From positions 425,858 to 489,857 of the forward strand of contig CP150582.1 in the NCBI GenBank assembly GCA_049487715.1: 64,000 bases of DNA. The letters are read 5' to 3'. This stretch comes from Pycnococcus provasolii (Eukaryota; Chlorophyta; Pseudoscourfieldiophyceae; Pseudoscourfieldiales). Shown piece after piece: positions 47,239-56,360 of this stretch (positions are counted from its first letter, which is position 1; each line of letters starts with the position of its first letter). A model generated the notes under the pieces. That model saw only the letters and a program-made list of their open reading frames with translations, did not search any database and had not been told where the DNA came from. The position numbers were made by a program, and so were the translations under genes.

Positions 47239-48750
47239 ATGGCCGACGACGCCACATCCACATCCACGTCCACGTCCATGTCCGAAGACGGCGGCGGCGT
47301 GCCGTGTGCATCGTGGATGTCGCTCGACGAACCGACACTGCTCGTAGTACTCAAGAAAACTCAACCGAGAGACGTCTTTGCGCTCACGGGAACGTCGCGA
47401 GGACTCAGAAACGCCATCAGAACGGCCGATGTTGCGAGGGAACTCTACGCTTGGTTCTTCGGTGGTGTGGTAGAACCCACGTCGTCTCAGCAACACTTCG
47501 CAAGAACCGACGAAGATGCTGAGAACGGTGTCAACGAAGGTGCGCAGGCGAAAACGCGTGTGGGAATTGCCGAAGACGACGACGGGGAGAGCTGCGACGA
47601 GCTGTGGAAGTACTTTCGTGCACGGTCCGTGGCGGAGGACATGTGGCGACGTGGAGCTCACGTGAAGTGCGTCACACTTCGAGGGCACACCGACTGGGTG
47701 CACGCCGCGCACGCGAGGTGGAAGAGACACCCGACAGACGACACGTACGACGTCGTTGTTCTCAGCGCGTCGGACGACGGAACACTCAGGACGTGGGACC
47801 TCAAACGTGCCGCTATGATCAAGTGCGCTCCTTCACCAACGCCGGATGACTTAGTGCCTCACCACGTGAAATTGTCGGATGTCGTCGCAGCAGAAGATGC
47901 CGCATCCAATGCCGCAAATGTGGATGCTACAAGGGACCAGTCGCGCAGCAGCTGCGTGGTGGAGTGGGGCGAGCCTGAGTCGTGTCCGCTCACACTTCGC
48001 GTTGGCGGAGAGAAGGGCAGAGAGCTTCACGTGCACGACGCCTCAGGTGTGCGTATCACGACACTGCTTGGCCACACCGCGAGGATTGAGTGCTGCGAGC
48101 TGAACACGGCGAGCCATCTTGGCAAGGCTCGCGTCGCATGCGGTGGCCGGGACGGCATGTTGAATGTTTGGGACGTTGACGGGTCAGCGATCGAAGACGG
48201 TGGTGGCCATCACCACGAACCTGTGGCATGCTTCTCTCATGCGTCAACCGTGCGTACCCTCTGCCTCGGCAACGCGGGACAGAGCGTTGTGACGGGATGC
48301 AGCGACGGCTCGCTGAGCCACTTCGATCTCGCAAACTGCGATCGCATCGGCCACCTGAATCCGCCAGATGTCATTGCTTCATCCGAAGGTGTTCTCAGCG
48401 TACATTGCGTGACATCGTTGGCATGCGACGTACGTCACACGCGCTGCGTCGCTGGCCGTCGGAACGGCGTGGTTACGATTTGGAGTCTTGAGGGCCGCCA
48501 CGCCGTTTTGTGCACTTTGTCAGATCACACCGCGGCTATTTTGGTGACGAGCTTGGATCCCTTTTCGCTGGTGACGGCGTCGAAGGATCGTACCGTCTGC
48601 GTCTATCTTTACGGAGGAGAGGCGCGGGAAGAGAATCAAGAAGAAGAGCCTGAAGAAGAGGAGGAACAGCATATGGCAGCGACGACGATGACGAGCTCGG
48701 CAGATGAGAGCTTCGCGATCGCCGATGCACGCGTTAAGAAGCAAGCGTAG
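47239..48750 (+). CDS. F-box-like WD40-repeat protein
   Basis: Start taken at 47239 (MADDATSTSTST); 503 residues. The divergent LRR gene starts at 46898, leaving about 340 bp for both promoters. Residues 25-65 read WMSLDEPTLLVVLKKTQPRD and VFALTGTSRGLRNAIRTADV, a reasonable F-box (L-P-x-x-L...V-x-x-x-S-x). WD40 strands follow from about 145: CVTLRGHTDWVHAAHARWKR, VVVLSASDDGTLRTWDLKRA, ITTLLGHTARIECCELN, ARVACGGRDGMLNVWDVD, QSVVTGCSDGSLSHFDLA, TRCVAGRRNGVVTIWSLEG and FSLVTASKDRTVCVYLYG. About six or seven blades are seen. F-box plus propeller proteins usually act as substrate receptors of SCF ubiquitin ligases; that role is inferred. C-terminus is E-rich. Confidence 0.8.
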   Translation: MADDATSTSTSTSMSEDGGGVPCASWMSLDEPTLLVVLKKTQPRDVFALTGTSRGLRNAIRTADVARELYAWFFGGVVEPTSSQQHFARTDEDAENGVNEGAQAKTRVGIAEDDDGESCDELWKYFRARSVAEDMWRRGAHVKCVTLRGHTDWVHAAHARWKRHPTDDTYDVVVLSASDDGTLRTWDLKRAAMIKCAPSPTPDDLVPHHVKLSDVVAAEDAASNAANVDATRDQSRSSCVVEWGEPESCPLTLRVGGEKGRELHVHDASGVRITTLLGHTARIECCELNTASHLGKARVACGGRDGMLNVWDVDGSAIEDGGGHHHEPVACFSHASTVRTLCLGNAGQSVVTGCSDGSLSHFDLANCDRIGHLNPPDVIASSEGVLSVHCVTSLACDVRHTRCVAGRRNGVVTIWSLEGRHAVLCTLSDHTAAILVTSLDPFSLVTASKDRTVCVYLYGGEAREENQEEEPEEEEEQHMAATTMTSSADESFAIADARVKKQA

Positions 48751-49026
48751 TAGTATGGTTGCGCATGCTTTGGTTTGTTTGTTTGTTTGTGTATAATAAG
48801 AGATGCACATATGTATGATGTAGTAGTACTGTATGTATTACCGAGGCAACACGCCCCGTCTCCTCCGTTCTCTACGAGTAGAACCCAAGAACCCAACCTC
48901 CGGAGCTCCGGACAGCCGGAGGTTTCGGTGGGAGGGAGAGCAGGGAGGGAGGAGGGAGGAAGAAGCAAGCCATTGGATACATTGATAGTGCAGTAGGGGC
49001 GTGTGAGCGAGCTGACGGACGGTGCC
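48751..49026. other. Boundary between housekeeping DNA and duplicated subtelomeric block
   Basis: No gene is supported. It contains a TTTGTTTGTTTG tract (48770-48790) and GGAGGGAGG tracts, and ends where the first 1.4-kb repeat begins. Confidence 0.45.
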
Positions 49027-50435
49027 TGCGGAGCCGCGAGCGGACCTCTCCCCCCCTCATGACCGAGAAGCAAGCGCGCCAGGACGCTACGTGTCCGCAC
49101 TGCCACAAGGTGTTCTCATCCACGAGCGCACGCAACCTACACGTTCGCACTGTCCATGAGGGCAAAAAACCCCACAAGTGCTCTTTTGCGGGTTGCGGTT
49201 ACACCACGGCGGACAAGGTAACTCTGATAAGGCACGAACGAACCCACACGGGCGAAAAACCGTTCAAATGCTCGTTCCCAGGATGTACGTACGCGGCGAC
49301 GCACAAGGTAAATCTGATAAGGCACGAGCGAACGCACACGGGCGAAAAACCGTTCAAGTGCTCGTTCCCAGGATGCACGTATGAAACGGCGGACAAGGCA
49401 AATCTGATAAGGCACGAGCGAACGCACACGGGCGAAAAACCGTTTAAATGTCAATTCCCAGGATGTACGTACGCGGCGACGCGAAAGCCAAGTCTGAAAG
49501 AGCACGCCATGTACTTGCATACGAACGAGCGCCCCCATGCGTGTACCGAGCCGGCGTGCGGCATGCGCTTCGTGACGACCGGCGAGCTCAAGAAGCACGT
49601 CAAAGGTTATCACACGCCCGAAGGCATTCAGAAGAAGAAGAGGGAGGAAGAGCGCTGGACGAAGGCGCTGCTCCGCGACGGGTACGTGATGGACGTCGCG
49701 AACGACGATTCGGCACCCGTCCCTGGTCATTTTCGCCGCGAGTTCCGGATCGAGTTCCGGTGCCTCCAGGATGGGAGTACCGCGGCGTACGCCCGGATCG
49801 ATTTCGTGATTTGTCCCATCGGCGGTTCGCCGAACGTCATCATCTTCCTGGAAATCGACGAGCATCAACACAGATTTTACTTTGGTGGGGTTGCGTGCGA
49901 CGTCAAGCGCATCGGGCGCGTGCACGAGGCGCTCGCGCTCGGAAGCCTCGGGTTCGGCGGCGTGGATGGCGTGAAGATTACGTGGCTTCGTTATAACCCG
50001 AACGATTTTACGATCGACGAGGTTCCGCAGAAGCTGGACAAGCGCGAGCGCGAGCGCGTCCTGCTCCGCCGCCTCCGCGACATTGGCGCGTCCGCCGCGA
50101 CGGACCGGTCGGGCGACCTTGAGGCGATCGAGTACTTCTGCTTCGACGCGGACGCGGAGACGGCGGAGCGCCCGCTCGCGTGCGAGGACCCCGCGTTCGC
50201 GGCGTACCTCAAGTCCGTGGTTCGACGCACGGAGCGCGCGATGATGGAGGAGCGCGAAAACAAAAAGCGCGCGCACGAGGTCGGTCCGTCGGCGGATGGC
50301 GCAGACGCGGCGGGACCGAGCACGAAACGCGAACGCAGTTAGTGTGTGTAACACGCGCGCGTTTCCCGGAATTTAACCCATAACACGCTGCATCCCACAC
50401 CACAGCCGCCGCCACAGCAGCAACAACAGCGATGG
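49027..50435. repeat. 1.4-kb direct repeat, copy 1
   Basis: The sequence from TGCGGAGCC (49027) to GCGATG (about 50435) recurs at 51269-52677 with a constant offset of 2242 bp. Every line compared by eye was identical, and the encoded 427-residue proteins are identical. The unit carries the whole zinc-finger/nuclease gene with about 30 bp before it and 90 bp after it. It is recent or homogenised. Confidence 0.9.
49059..50342 (+). CDS. Six-zinc-finger protein with C-terminal nuclease-like domain, copy 1
   Basis: A 427-residue frame. Residues 12-190 hold six TFIIIA-like C2H2 fingers: ATCPHCHKVFSSTSARN, KCSFAGCGYTTADKVTL, KCSFPGCTYAATHKVNL, KCSFPGCTYETADKANL, KCQFPGCTYAATRKPSL and ACTEPACGMRFVTTGEL, linked by THTGEKPF-type linkers. 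Downstream, about residues 245-300, a D...ExDxxQH arrangement is seen: AYARIDFVICPIGG then NVIIFLEIDEHQHRFYFGG, followed by CDVKRIGRVHEAL. An acidic residue in one strand and E-x-D in the next with following His/Gln is what a PD-(D/E)xK-type restriction-like core would show. The fused product would be a sequence-targeted nuclease. The C-terminal tail is basic and acidic. Similar ZnF plus endonuclease-like proteins are, to my recollection, present in other algae and large DNA viruses. Activity is inferred, not shown. Confidence 0.7.
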   Translation: MTEKQARQDATCPHCHKVFSSTSARNLHVRTVHEGKKPHKCSFAGCGYTTADKVTLIRHERTHTGEKPFKCSFPGCTYAATHKVNLIRHERTHTGEKPFKCSFPGCTYETADKANLIRHERTHTGEKPFKCQFPGCTYAATRKPSLKEHAMYLHTNERPHACTEPACGMRFVTTGELKKHVKGYHTPEGIQKKKREEERWTKALLRDGYVMDVANDDSAPVPGHFRREFRIEFRCLQDGSTAAYARIDFVICPIGGSPNVIIFLEIDEHQHRFYFGGVACDVKRIGRVHEALALGSLGFGGVDGVKITWLRYNPNDFTIDEVPQKLDKRERERVLLRRLRDIGASAATDRSGDLEAIEYFCFDADAETAERPLACEDPAFAAYLKSVVRRTERAMMEERENKKRAHEVGPSADGADAAGPSTKRERS

Positions 50436-51268
50436 CAGCAGCTGCTTCCTCAACAGCACCCTGCAGGACAATCAAATCAGCCAGAGCCGCCTGTACAACC
50501 TCCTCCTGTCGCATCATCGCAGCCACCACAGCAGCAACAACAGTGGCAGCAGCTGCTTCCTCAACAGTCCCCCCCCTCAACACAATCAAACCAGCCAGAG
50601 CCGCCTGTACAACCTTCTCCTGTCGCATCATCGCAGCCACCACAGCAGCAACAACAGTGGCAGCAGCTGCTTCCTCAACAGTCCCCCCCCTCAACACAAT
50701 CAAACCAGCCAGAGCCGCCTGTACAACCTTCTCCTGTCGCCTCATCGCAGCCACCACAGCCTCGTAAAGGCTTTGGCTCAATCTTTTCAAATCTCCTTTC
50801 GCGGAAATCGCCCACGACGGCATCAACACAATCAAACCAGCCAGAGCCGCCTGTACAACCTTCTCCTGTCGCATCATCGCAGCCACCACAGCAGCAACAA
50901 CAGTGGCAGCAGCTGCTTCCTCAACAGTCCCCCCCCTCAACACAATCAAACCAGCCAGAGCCGCCTGTACAACCTTCTCCTGTCGCATCATCGCAGCCAC
51001 CACAGCAGCAACAACAGTGGCAGCAGCTGCTTCCTCAACAGTCCCCCCCCTCAACACAATCAAATCAGCCAGAGCCGCCTGTACAACCTTCTCCTGTCGC
51101 CTCATCGCAGCCACCACAGCCTCGTAAAGGCTTTGGCTCAATCTTTTCAAATCTCCTTTCGCGGAAATCGCCCACGACGGCATCATTACGAACAGGTTTG
51201 GCAGCCTCTCAGTGGCGAACAAAAGCACAATCTTCAGAGCCGTCCTTGCCCCAACAGCAACTACATCA
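50343..51268 (+). repeat. Pro/Gln-rich tandem repeat tract between the two copies
   Basis: A 114-bp unit (38 codons) is repeated, with a variant block containing KGFGSIFSNLLSRKSPT occurring twice 360 bp apart (about 50761 and 51121). The frame that reads QQQQWQQLLPQQSPPSTQSN and PEPPVQPSPVASSQPPQ looks coding and is the same frame as copy 1 of the zinc-finger gene after its stop codons (TAG at 50340 and a following TAA at 50349). It stays open to 51401, entering copy 2 out of its frame. The opposite strand is also open (50209-51348), a result of unit length divisible by three. No start codon is evident for the P/Q frame, so it may be an exon or a relic. Confidence 0.55.
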
Positions 51269-52677
51269 TGCGGAGCCGCGAGCGGACCTCTCCCCCCCTC
51301 ATGACCGAGAAGCAAGCGCGCCAGGACGCTACGTGTCCGCACTGCCACAAGGTGTTCTCATCCACGAGCGCACGCAACCTACACGTTCGCACTGTCCATG
51401 AGGGCAAAAAACCCCACAAGTGCTCTTTTGCGGGTTGCGGTTACACCACGGCGGACAAGGTAACTCTGATAAGGCACGAACGAACCCACACGGGCGAAAA
51501 ACCGTTCAAATGCTCGTTCCCAGGATGTACGTACGCGGCGACGCACAAGGTAAATCTGATAAGGCACGAGCGAACGCACACGGGCGAAAAACCGTTCAAG
51601 TGCTCGTTCCCAGGATGCACGTATGAAACGGCGGACAAGGCAAATCTGATAAGGCACGAGCGAACGCACACGGGCGAAAAACCGTTTAAATGTCAATTCC
51701 CAGGATGTACGTACGCGGCGACGCGAAAGCCAAGTCTGAAAGAGCACGCCATGTACTTGCATACGAACGAGCGCCCCCATGCGTGTACCGAGCCGGCGTG
51801 CGGCATGCGCTTCGTGACGACCGGCGAGCTCAAGAAGCACGTCAAAGGTTATCACACGCCCGAAGGCATTCAGAAGAAGAAGAGGGAGGAAGAGCGCTGG
51901 ACGAAGGCGCTGCTCCGCGACGGGTACGTGATGGACGTCGCGAACGACGATTCGGCACCCGTCCCTGGTCATTTTCGCCGCGAGTTCCGGATCGAGTTCC
52001 GGTGCCTCCAGGATGGGAGTACCGCGGCGTACGCCCGGATCGATTTCGTGATTTGTCCCATCGGCGGTTCGCCGAACGTCATCATCTTCCTGGAAATCGA
52101 CGAGCATCAACACAGATTTTACTTTGGTGGGGTTGCGTGCGACGTCAAGCGCATCGGGCGCGTGCACGAGGCGCTCGCGCTCGGAAGCCTCGGGTTCGGC
52201 GGCGTGGATGGCGTGAAGATTACGTGGCTTCGTTATAACCCGAACGATTTTACGATCGACGAGGTTCCGCAGAAGCTGGACAAGCGCGAGCGCGAGCGCG
52301 TCCTGCTCCGCCGCCTCCGCGACATTGGCGCGTCCGCCGCGACGGACCGGTCGGGCGACCTTGAGGCGATCGAGTACTTCTGCTTCGACGCGGACGCGGA
52401 GACGGCGGAGCGCCCGCTCGCGTGCGAGGACCCCGCGTTCGCGGCGTACCTCAAGTCCGTGGTTCGACGCACGGAGCGCGCGATGATGGAGGAGCGCGAA
52501 AACAAAAAGCGCGCGCACGAGGTCGGTCCGTCGGCGGATGGCGCAGACGCGGCGGGACCGAGCACGAAACGCGAACGCAGTTAGTGTGTGTAACACGCGC
52601 GCGTTTCCCGGAATTTAACCCATAACACGCTGCATCCCACACCACAGCCGCCGCCACAGCAGCAACAACAGCGATGC
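51269..52677. repeat. 1.4-kb direct repeat, copy 2
   Basis: See copy 1 at 49027. The left border differs from copy 1 at 51268/49026 and the right border at 52678/50436, so the block boundaries are sharp. Confidence 0.9.
51301..52584 (+). CDS. Six-zinc-finger protein with C-terminal nuclease-like domain, copy 2
   Basis: The coding part is identical in protein sequence to copy 1: same fingers, same ARIDFVI...FLEIDEHQH core. The upstream frame is open back to 50773, so a 603-residue product is possible with an N-terminal extension from the repeat tract (HHRSHHSSNNSG, RLYNLLLS repeats). The extension is in a different frame from the P/Q-rich reading, so the ATG at 51301, matching copy 1, is preferred. 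Because 2.2 kb separates two identical genes, gene conversion or a recent duplication is required. Confidence 0.7.
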   Translation: MTEKQARQDATCPHCHKVFSSTSARNLHVRTVHEGKKPHKCSFAGCGYTTADKVTLIRHERTHTGEKPFKCSFPGCTYAATHKVNLIRHERTHTGEKPFKCSFPGCTYETADKANLIRHERTHTGEKPFKCQFPGCTYAATRKPSLKEHAMYLHTNERPHACTEPACGMRFVTTGELKKHVKGYHTPEGIQKKKREEERWTKALLRDGYVMDVANDDSAPVPGHFRREFRIEFRCLQDGSTAAYARIDFVICPIGGSPNVIIFLEIDEHQHRFYFGGVACDVKRIGRVHEALALGSLGFGGVDGVKITWLRYNPNDFTIDEVPQKLDKRERERVLLRRLRDIGASAATDRSGDLEAIEYFCFDADAETAERPLACEDPAFAAYLKSVVRRTERAMMEERENKKRAHEVGPSADGADAAGPSTKRERS

Positions 52678-52920
52678 TGTCATCGCATTGCGCTCCTCCA
52701 ACTCCAACTCGCTCGCCGAGTACACCCTACGCACCTGTGGGCCGGCAGCCGCTTTCGGACGCGCGTGCGAATCCGCGCCCGGCGCATGACACCGAGCCGA
52801 GCGACAGTGCTTTGGATGCGACGACGCTTCTTGCGGTAGTGGAGAGGCATGCTCGCGAGCGCGAGGACCTCGAGCGGAAGCACGCGGGCGAACTCGACGA
52901 ACAATTCCGCAATTTCCCTC

Positions 52921-52951
<31 letters not shown>

Positions 52952-53735
52952 TACAGCTCGTGGTGGTGGCGGTGGCACTCGTCGTAATCCCCTCGTTCGC
53001 AGCCTTTTCTCGGGATCCTTCTCCGGAGGCGCCGGAGGAGGCATCGTGCGTGGTGGACGAAGCGCCGCCGGTGCGGGCGGCAGTACGCCGCCCCTGACGT
53101 TGAATCGCTCATCGCGTACTATCTTGGAACCATACCAGAGGTTGAAGAAACTCCTGCTCTGCGACGACGACGACGACGACGCCGACACCAACGCCAGGGA
53201 CCAGCACGTCCCACTCTCATCGATTCGAATGAAGACGGGCCTCGAGTCGCATCGCGAGGAATTCCTTAAGTGCGCGTGCTTCCGGCTTCGCTTGCTTGGC
53301 GACGTCGCCAACCATCCTTCGTTGGGCATGTGTTGCTATGTCTTGGAGAACTTTGACTCGAAGTGCAAGAGATGCGAGTATACTGATAGGAGCGGCTTCC
53401 TCCGCATGGCGTCGGTCGCCTCGTACAAGCTCCTGCTGGACGCCTCGACGCCGCAAGACGACGTGGACATGCACGTGACGCGAACGCGTATAAATCTCCG
53501 GAAGTGTTCTTGTTTTTGGTTTATCCACCGCCGTGCCCTTCCGTTCCGTGCGCGTCTTCCGTTTTTCGTGCTAATGTTGAAAATACGTCTTGAACGAAGA
53601 CGTGTTGCCAGGCGGGTCGTCGACGCTCATGAAATTCCTGGTGAGCGTCTTGGAGCGTTGAGCGTGCGCACTTCCGTAGCATGTGTGCATGACTCCACGG
53701 GGCTGGTTGTACTCCATGAGCACGGTTGGATCTGA
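52674..53735 (+). CDS. Hypothetical protein, glycine-rich middle, C-terminus uncertain
   Basis: A 353-codon frame whose ATG lies in the last bases of repeat copy 2. Residues 1-80 are P/R/S/D-rich, and a helix LAVVERHAREREDLERKHAG follows. A G-rich block (residues ~80-140) precedes a protein-like part: SRTILEPYQRLKKLLLC, D-rich stretch, PLSSIRMKTGLESHREEFLK, MCCYVLENFDSKCKRCEYTD and FLRMASVASYKLLLDAS. A C-x-x-C pair is visible. After about 53500 the composition becomes erratic and the frame overlaps the 3' end of the opposite gene, so the real end or a splice is probably earlier. Not recognised. Confidence 0.45.
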
Positions 53736-56342
53736 CTCAGGGGGGGTCTTGTTGAGGAGACCTCGAGCATGCTTAACCGAGTTCAACGTTGCGGTCTTCT
53801 TGCGCTCGTTGTTCTCTTCGTTTGAAATGTCGTACTTCAGGCTGTATCGCGCGACAGTTGCAACGGTGGCGGCGTCAGGGTTGTCGTACATGAGCTTGGC
53901 GAGGGATTCTGCGTCCGTTTCGTCGATGCGCACGAATCCGAACTTTTCGTAGAAACGAGTAGCACTTTCTTCGGAAAACACGAACGCAGTTTTCGCGTCA
54001 CGATAACGAGCCGCCTCCAACACTTCGGCAAGCACGACGGACGCGAGACGCGGCTTCACATGATAGAACCCTGCGAATGTCTCTGAATCCGCGTGCTCGT
54101 GCGTAGCCAATTTGTTCACAATGGCGACACCTCCGTAGCATAGCACCGTGCATGCGCAAGCAACTTCATCCACCACTTCAGGTACATCGCCGGCTAGTTC
54201 AGTACCACCTTCTTGACCCTGAGCATGAGCACCTTCTTGATCTTGTGTCTCAGCTTGAGCTTCTTCATCCCTTGTCCGCGCTGTATCCGCTATAGACGCG
54301 CTGCTCACCGTCATATCCGTATAAGTGCGGCCGGAGAAGAGGAAACGGCCGTTGTGCCGCCCTTTGTGCGTCCACGCGCCCACTAGCACTGTCGTAGGGT
54401 GTCCGAACCCAAGCGCGTACTCGTCCATGCTTTCGCCACGTGGAATATCCCAGCGCGACTTGAACAGCTCCTTCAGCTTGCCCACCCACGAATATGTTCG
54501 AGTGAGCGCCTTGAAGCGTTGAACACAACGTTGTCGGGAGACGTACGGCGATTCAGCGATGACGGCATGCTCCGTGGCGAGGAGCGCTTTAGCCCATTTC
54601 CTCCCGAGAATGACATCTCCATTCGTTAGGCGCGAGCGCAAGCCCATGCCGATGAGGATCAAGAATGGGTTGAACCCATGGATGCCCGTGCCGAGCTTCG
54701 TCGCGCCGAGGACGTGCGCATTTGAGCTATCCGGCTCCACCTTCCATTCCAGGGAGGGTATCGCGCCAATTCCATCCATGCACACGTGGCAGATTTTTTT
54801 AAGGTGCCTCGAAAGCACTCCGACACGTTTATTGTCGGGTGCGGGCGTCTTGTCCCGGTGGAAAACGCACGCCACACCTGTGTTTGCCAACATGCGTGAA
54901 CGTGTGTCAGCAGACGCCATGCTCCAGGCTTGCGAATACCGCCACCACATGCACGCCCACTCTGCAGCACACACGATGATGGCGTCGAGGATGGCTGCGT
55001 CGTCGACGACGAGGAAGGGCCGGAAGTTTAAGCGACGACGAAGCACATCGACGACTTCTCCAACGTCGCGATAGCCTGCCCACGCGATGAGGATGCAATA
55101 TTGCACAAGCAGAAGGCCCTTGCCAAGCATGGTGCACCAACGCTCCTTGCAGCGTTTTCCGAAACGCCACGGGTCGTTCCACATGTCGCAGTCCTGCTCG
55201 AGCAGTCCGGCGAACAAGGGCAAACAATCCCACGCCCAGTCGACGCCGCACCATATCGGAGATGTGCACGCCACAAGAGGCGCGAGAGATTCTTCAACTG
55301 TGTCGGAGCGAGGACCGTCCGGTTTCAGCGTGAAAAACTTGTACGGCTTCGAGGTATTCGCCATCTCATTTTTGAAGTCGCCTCCGCCGAAGACGATCGG
55401 TAATGTGACCTCGCCACCACCTGCTGTCACCTTGATGATGATGCATGCCGTCCATATGGGCAATACCTTGCGCTCGTCTTCCTCGTTCAACTCCTGGTCG
55501 TTCCCGTGCTCTCGGCGCCCATACGGGTAAACGAATGGTGAGTGCTCAACGAGCCACCTCTCCGCAACGTCGTGCCCTTCTCGCAACTTCGCCTGAAACG
55601 TTTCTTGTGCACCATGGACGAAGGGCACGTGCCCAAAGCACGTTTGTTGCCAGCCACCTAAGCGAACCACACCGTGGGCACCGTCGGCACGCGTGTACGC
55701 GAAGAACGCGAACTTGCCAAGCGCGACGACGGCGTGCAAGGTCGCGGGTCCTGTCGCGAGGCCCAAGTCGTCGACGAGGAGCCTAAGTTGCGTGTCCCTT
55801 GTTTGGGACCGGATGTCGGCGTACGCGTCGGACGTTTTGTACCACGTGGTCGACGGGACCTGGGCGGCAGCGATCATTTGTAGCTTGGGTCTCGAATCAA
55901 AGTCGCGAGGCATTGTGTTCTTCGCTGGCATGTACGTCGGGGTTGAGCGAGGTGCTTCACCACCATCACCATCACGAGGGCCAGGCACAGCTCCACGAGC
56001 ACCACTTGCACTTGCACCAGCATCAGCATCAGCATCAGCATCAGCATCAGCACCAGCACCAGCACCAGCACCAGCACCAGCACCAGCACGAGCATCAGCA
56101 CCAGTACGAGCGAATGTTCCGAGCTTGGGACGCTTGGGACCAGCACGAGCACCACCACCAGCACTAGCACCAGGTGTGGGACGCTTGGCACCAGCACCAG
56201 CACTAGGTCCAACTCCGAGCAAGGAATCGACGCGAATGCGAAGGCGTCCGTCTCGTACTTCCTCGTGGAGAAGAGCCGCCACGATGTTCATCAGGAGCAC
56301 CTGCAACGCAAACACCATGACGATGACCTCAAGTTCGGGCAT
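53571..56342 (-). CDS. Large unrecognised subtelomeric protein with GNAT-like C-terminal segment
   Basis: A 923-residue frame. Residues 1-130 are low complexity (GAGAGA, DADADA, from CACCAG/CATCAG repeats); the true start may be MPAKNTMPRDFDSRPK near residue 137. The body (about 160-690) is not low complexity and looks globular: WKYxx-like blocks such as LVDDLGLATGPATLHAVVAL, VWLxx strands, CGVDWAWDCLPLFAGLLEQD, CMWWRYSQAWSMASADTRSR, KKICHVCMDGIGAIPSLEWK. Near the end AGFYHVKPRLASVVLAEVLE, then KTAFVFSEESATRFYEKFGF and VRID resemble the last strands and helix of a GNAT acetyltransferase (x-x-x-A-x-x-F-Y-x-x-x-G-F). No Q/R-x-x-G-x-G/A is seen, so the acetyl-CoA loop is not proven. I do not recognise the rest. 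The 3' end overlaps the opposite ORF by 165 bp. Confidence 0.6.
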   Translation of the reverse strand: MPELEVIVMVFALQVLLMNIVAALLHEEVRDGRLRIRVDSLLGVGPSAGAGAKRPTPGASAGGGARAGPKRPKLGTFARTGADARAGAGAGAGAGAGADADADADADAGASASGARGAVPGPRDGDGGEAPRSTPTYMPAKNTMPRDFDSRPKLQMIAAAQVPSTTWYKTSDAYADIRSQTRDTQLRLLVDDLGLATGPATLHAVVALGKFAFFAYTRADGAHGVVRLGGWQQTCFGHVPFVHGAQETFQAKLREGHDVAERWLVEHSPFVYPYGRREHGNDQELNEEDERKVLPIWTACIIIKVTAGGGEVTLPIVFGGGDFKNEMANTSKPYKFFTLKPDGPRSDTVEESLAPLVACTSPIWCGVDWAWDCLPLFAGLLEQDCDMWNDPWRFGKRCKERWCTMLGKGLLLVQYCILIAWAGYRDVGEVVDVLRRRLNFRPFLVVDDAAILDAIIVCAAEWACMWWRYSQAWSMASADTRSRMLANTGVACVFHRDKTPAPDNKRVGVLSRHLKKICHVCMDGIGAIPSLEWKVEPDSSNAHVLGATKLGTGIHGFNPFLILIGMGLRSRLTNGDVILGRKWAKALLATEHAVIAESPYVSRQRCVQRFKALTRTYSWVGKLKELFKSRWDIPRGESMDEYALGFGHPTTVLVGAWTHKGRHNGRFLFSGRTYTDMTVSSASIADTARTRDEEAQAETQDQEGAHAQGQEGGTELAGDVPEVVDEVACACTVLCYGGVAIVNKLATHEHADSETFAGFYHVKPRLASVVLAEVLEAARYRDAKTAFVFSEESATRFYEKFGFVRIDETDAESLAKLMYDNPDAATVATVARYSLKYDISNEENNERKKTATLNSVKHARGLLNKTPPESDPTVLMEYNQPRGVMHTCYGSAHAQRSKTLTRNFMSVDDPPGNTSSFKTYFQH

Positions 56343-56360
56343 CGTGCGTACGTCCGCGAG

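Noticed and set aside
49137-50354. 405-codon minus-strand frames over both zinc-finger genes
   Set aside because: Reverse shadow of the zinc-finger repeats; no start context or domain.
50209-51348. 379-codon minus-strand frame with EEAAAATVVAAVVAA repeats
   Set aside because: Open only because the repeat unit is 114 bp; the P/Q-rich plus frame has more natural composition.
49027-52677. LTR retrotransposon with two 1.4-kb LTRs
   Set aside because: The repeats contain a full zinc-finger/nuclease gene rather than promoter-type LTR sequence, lack TG...CA ends, and the 833 bp between has no gag-pol.
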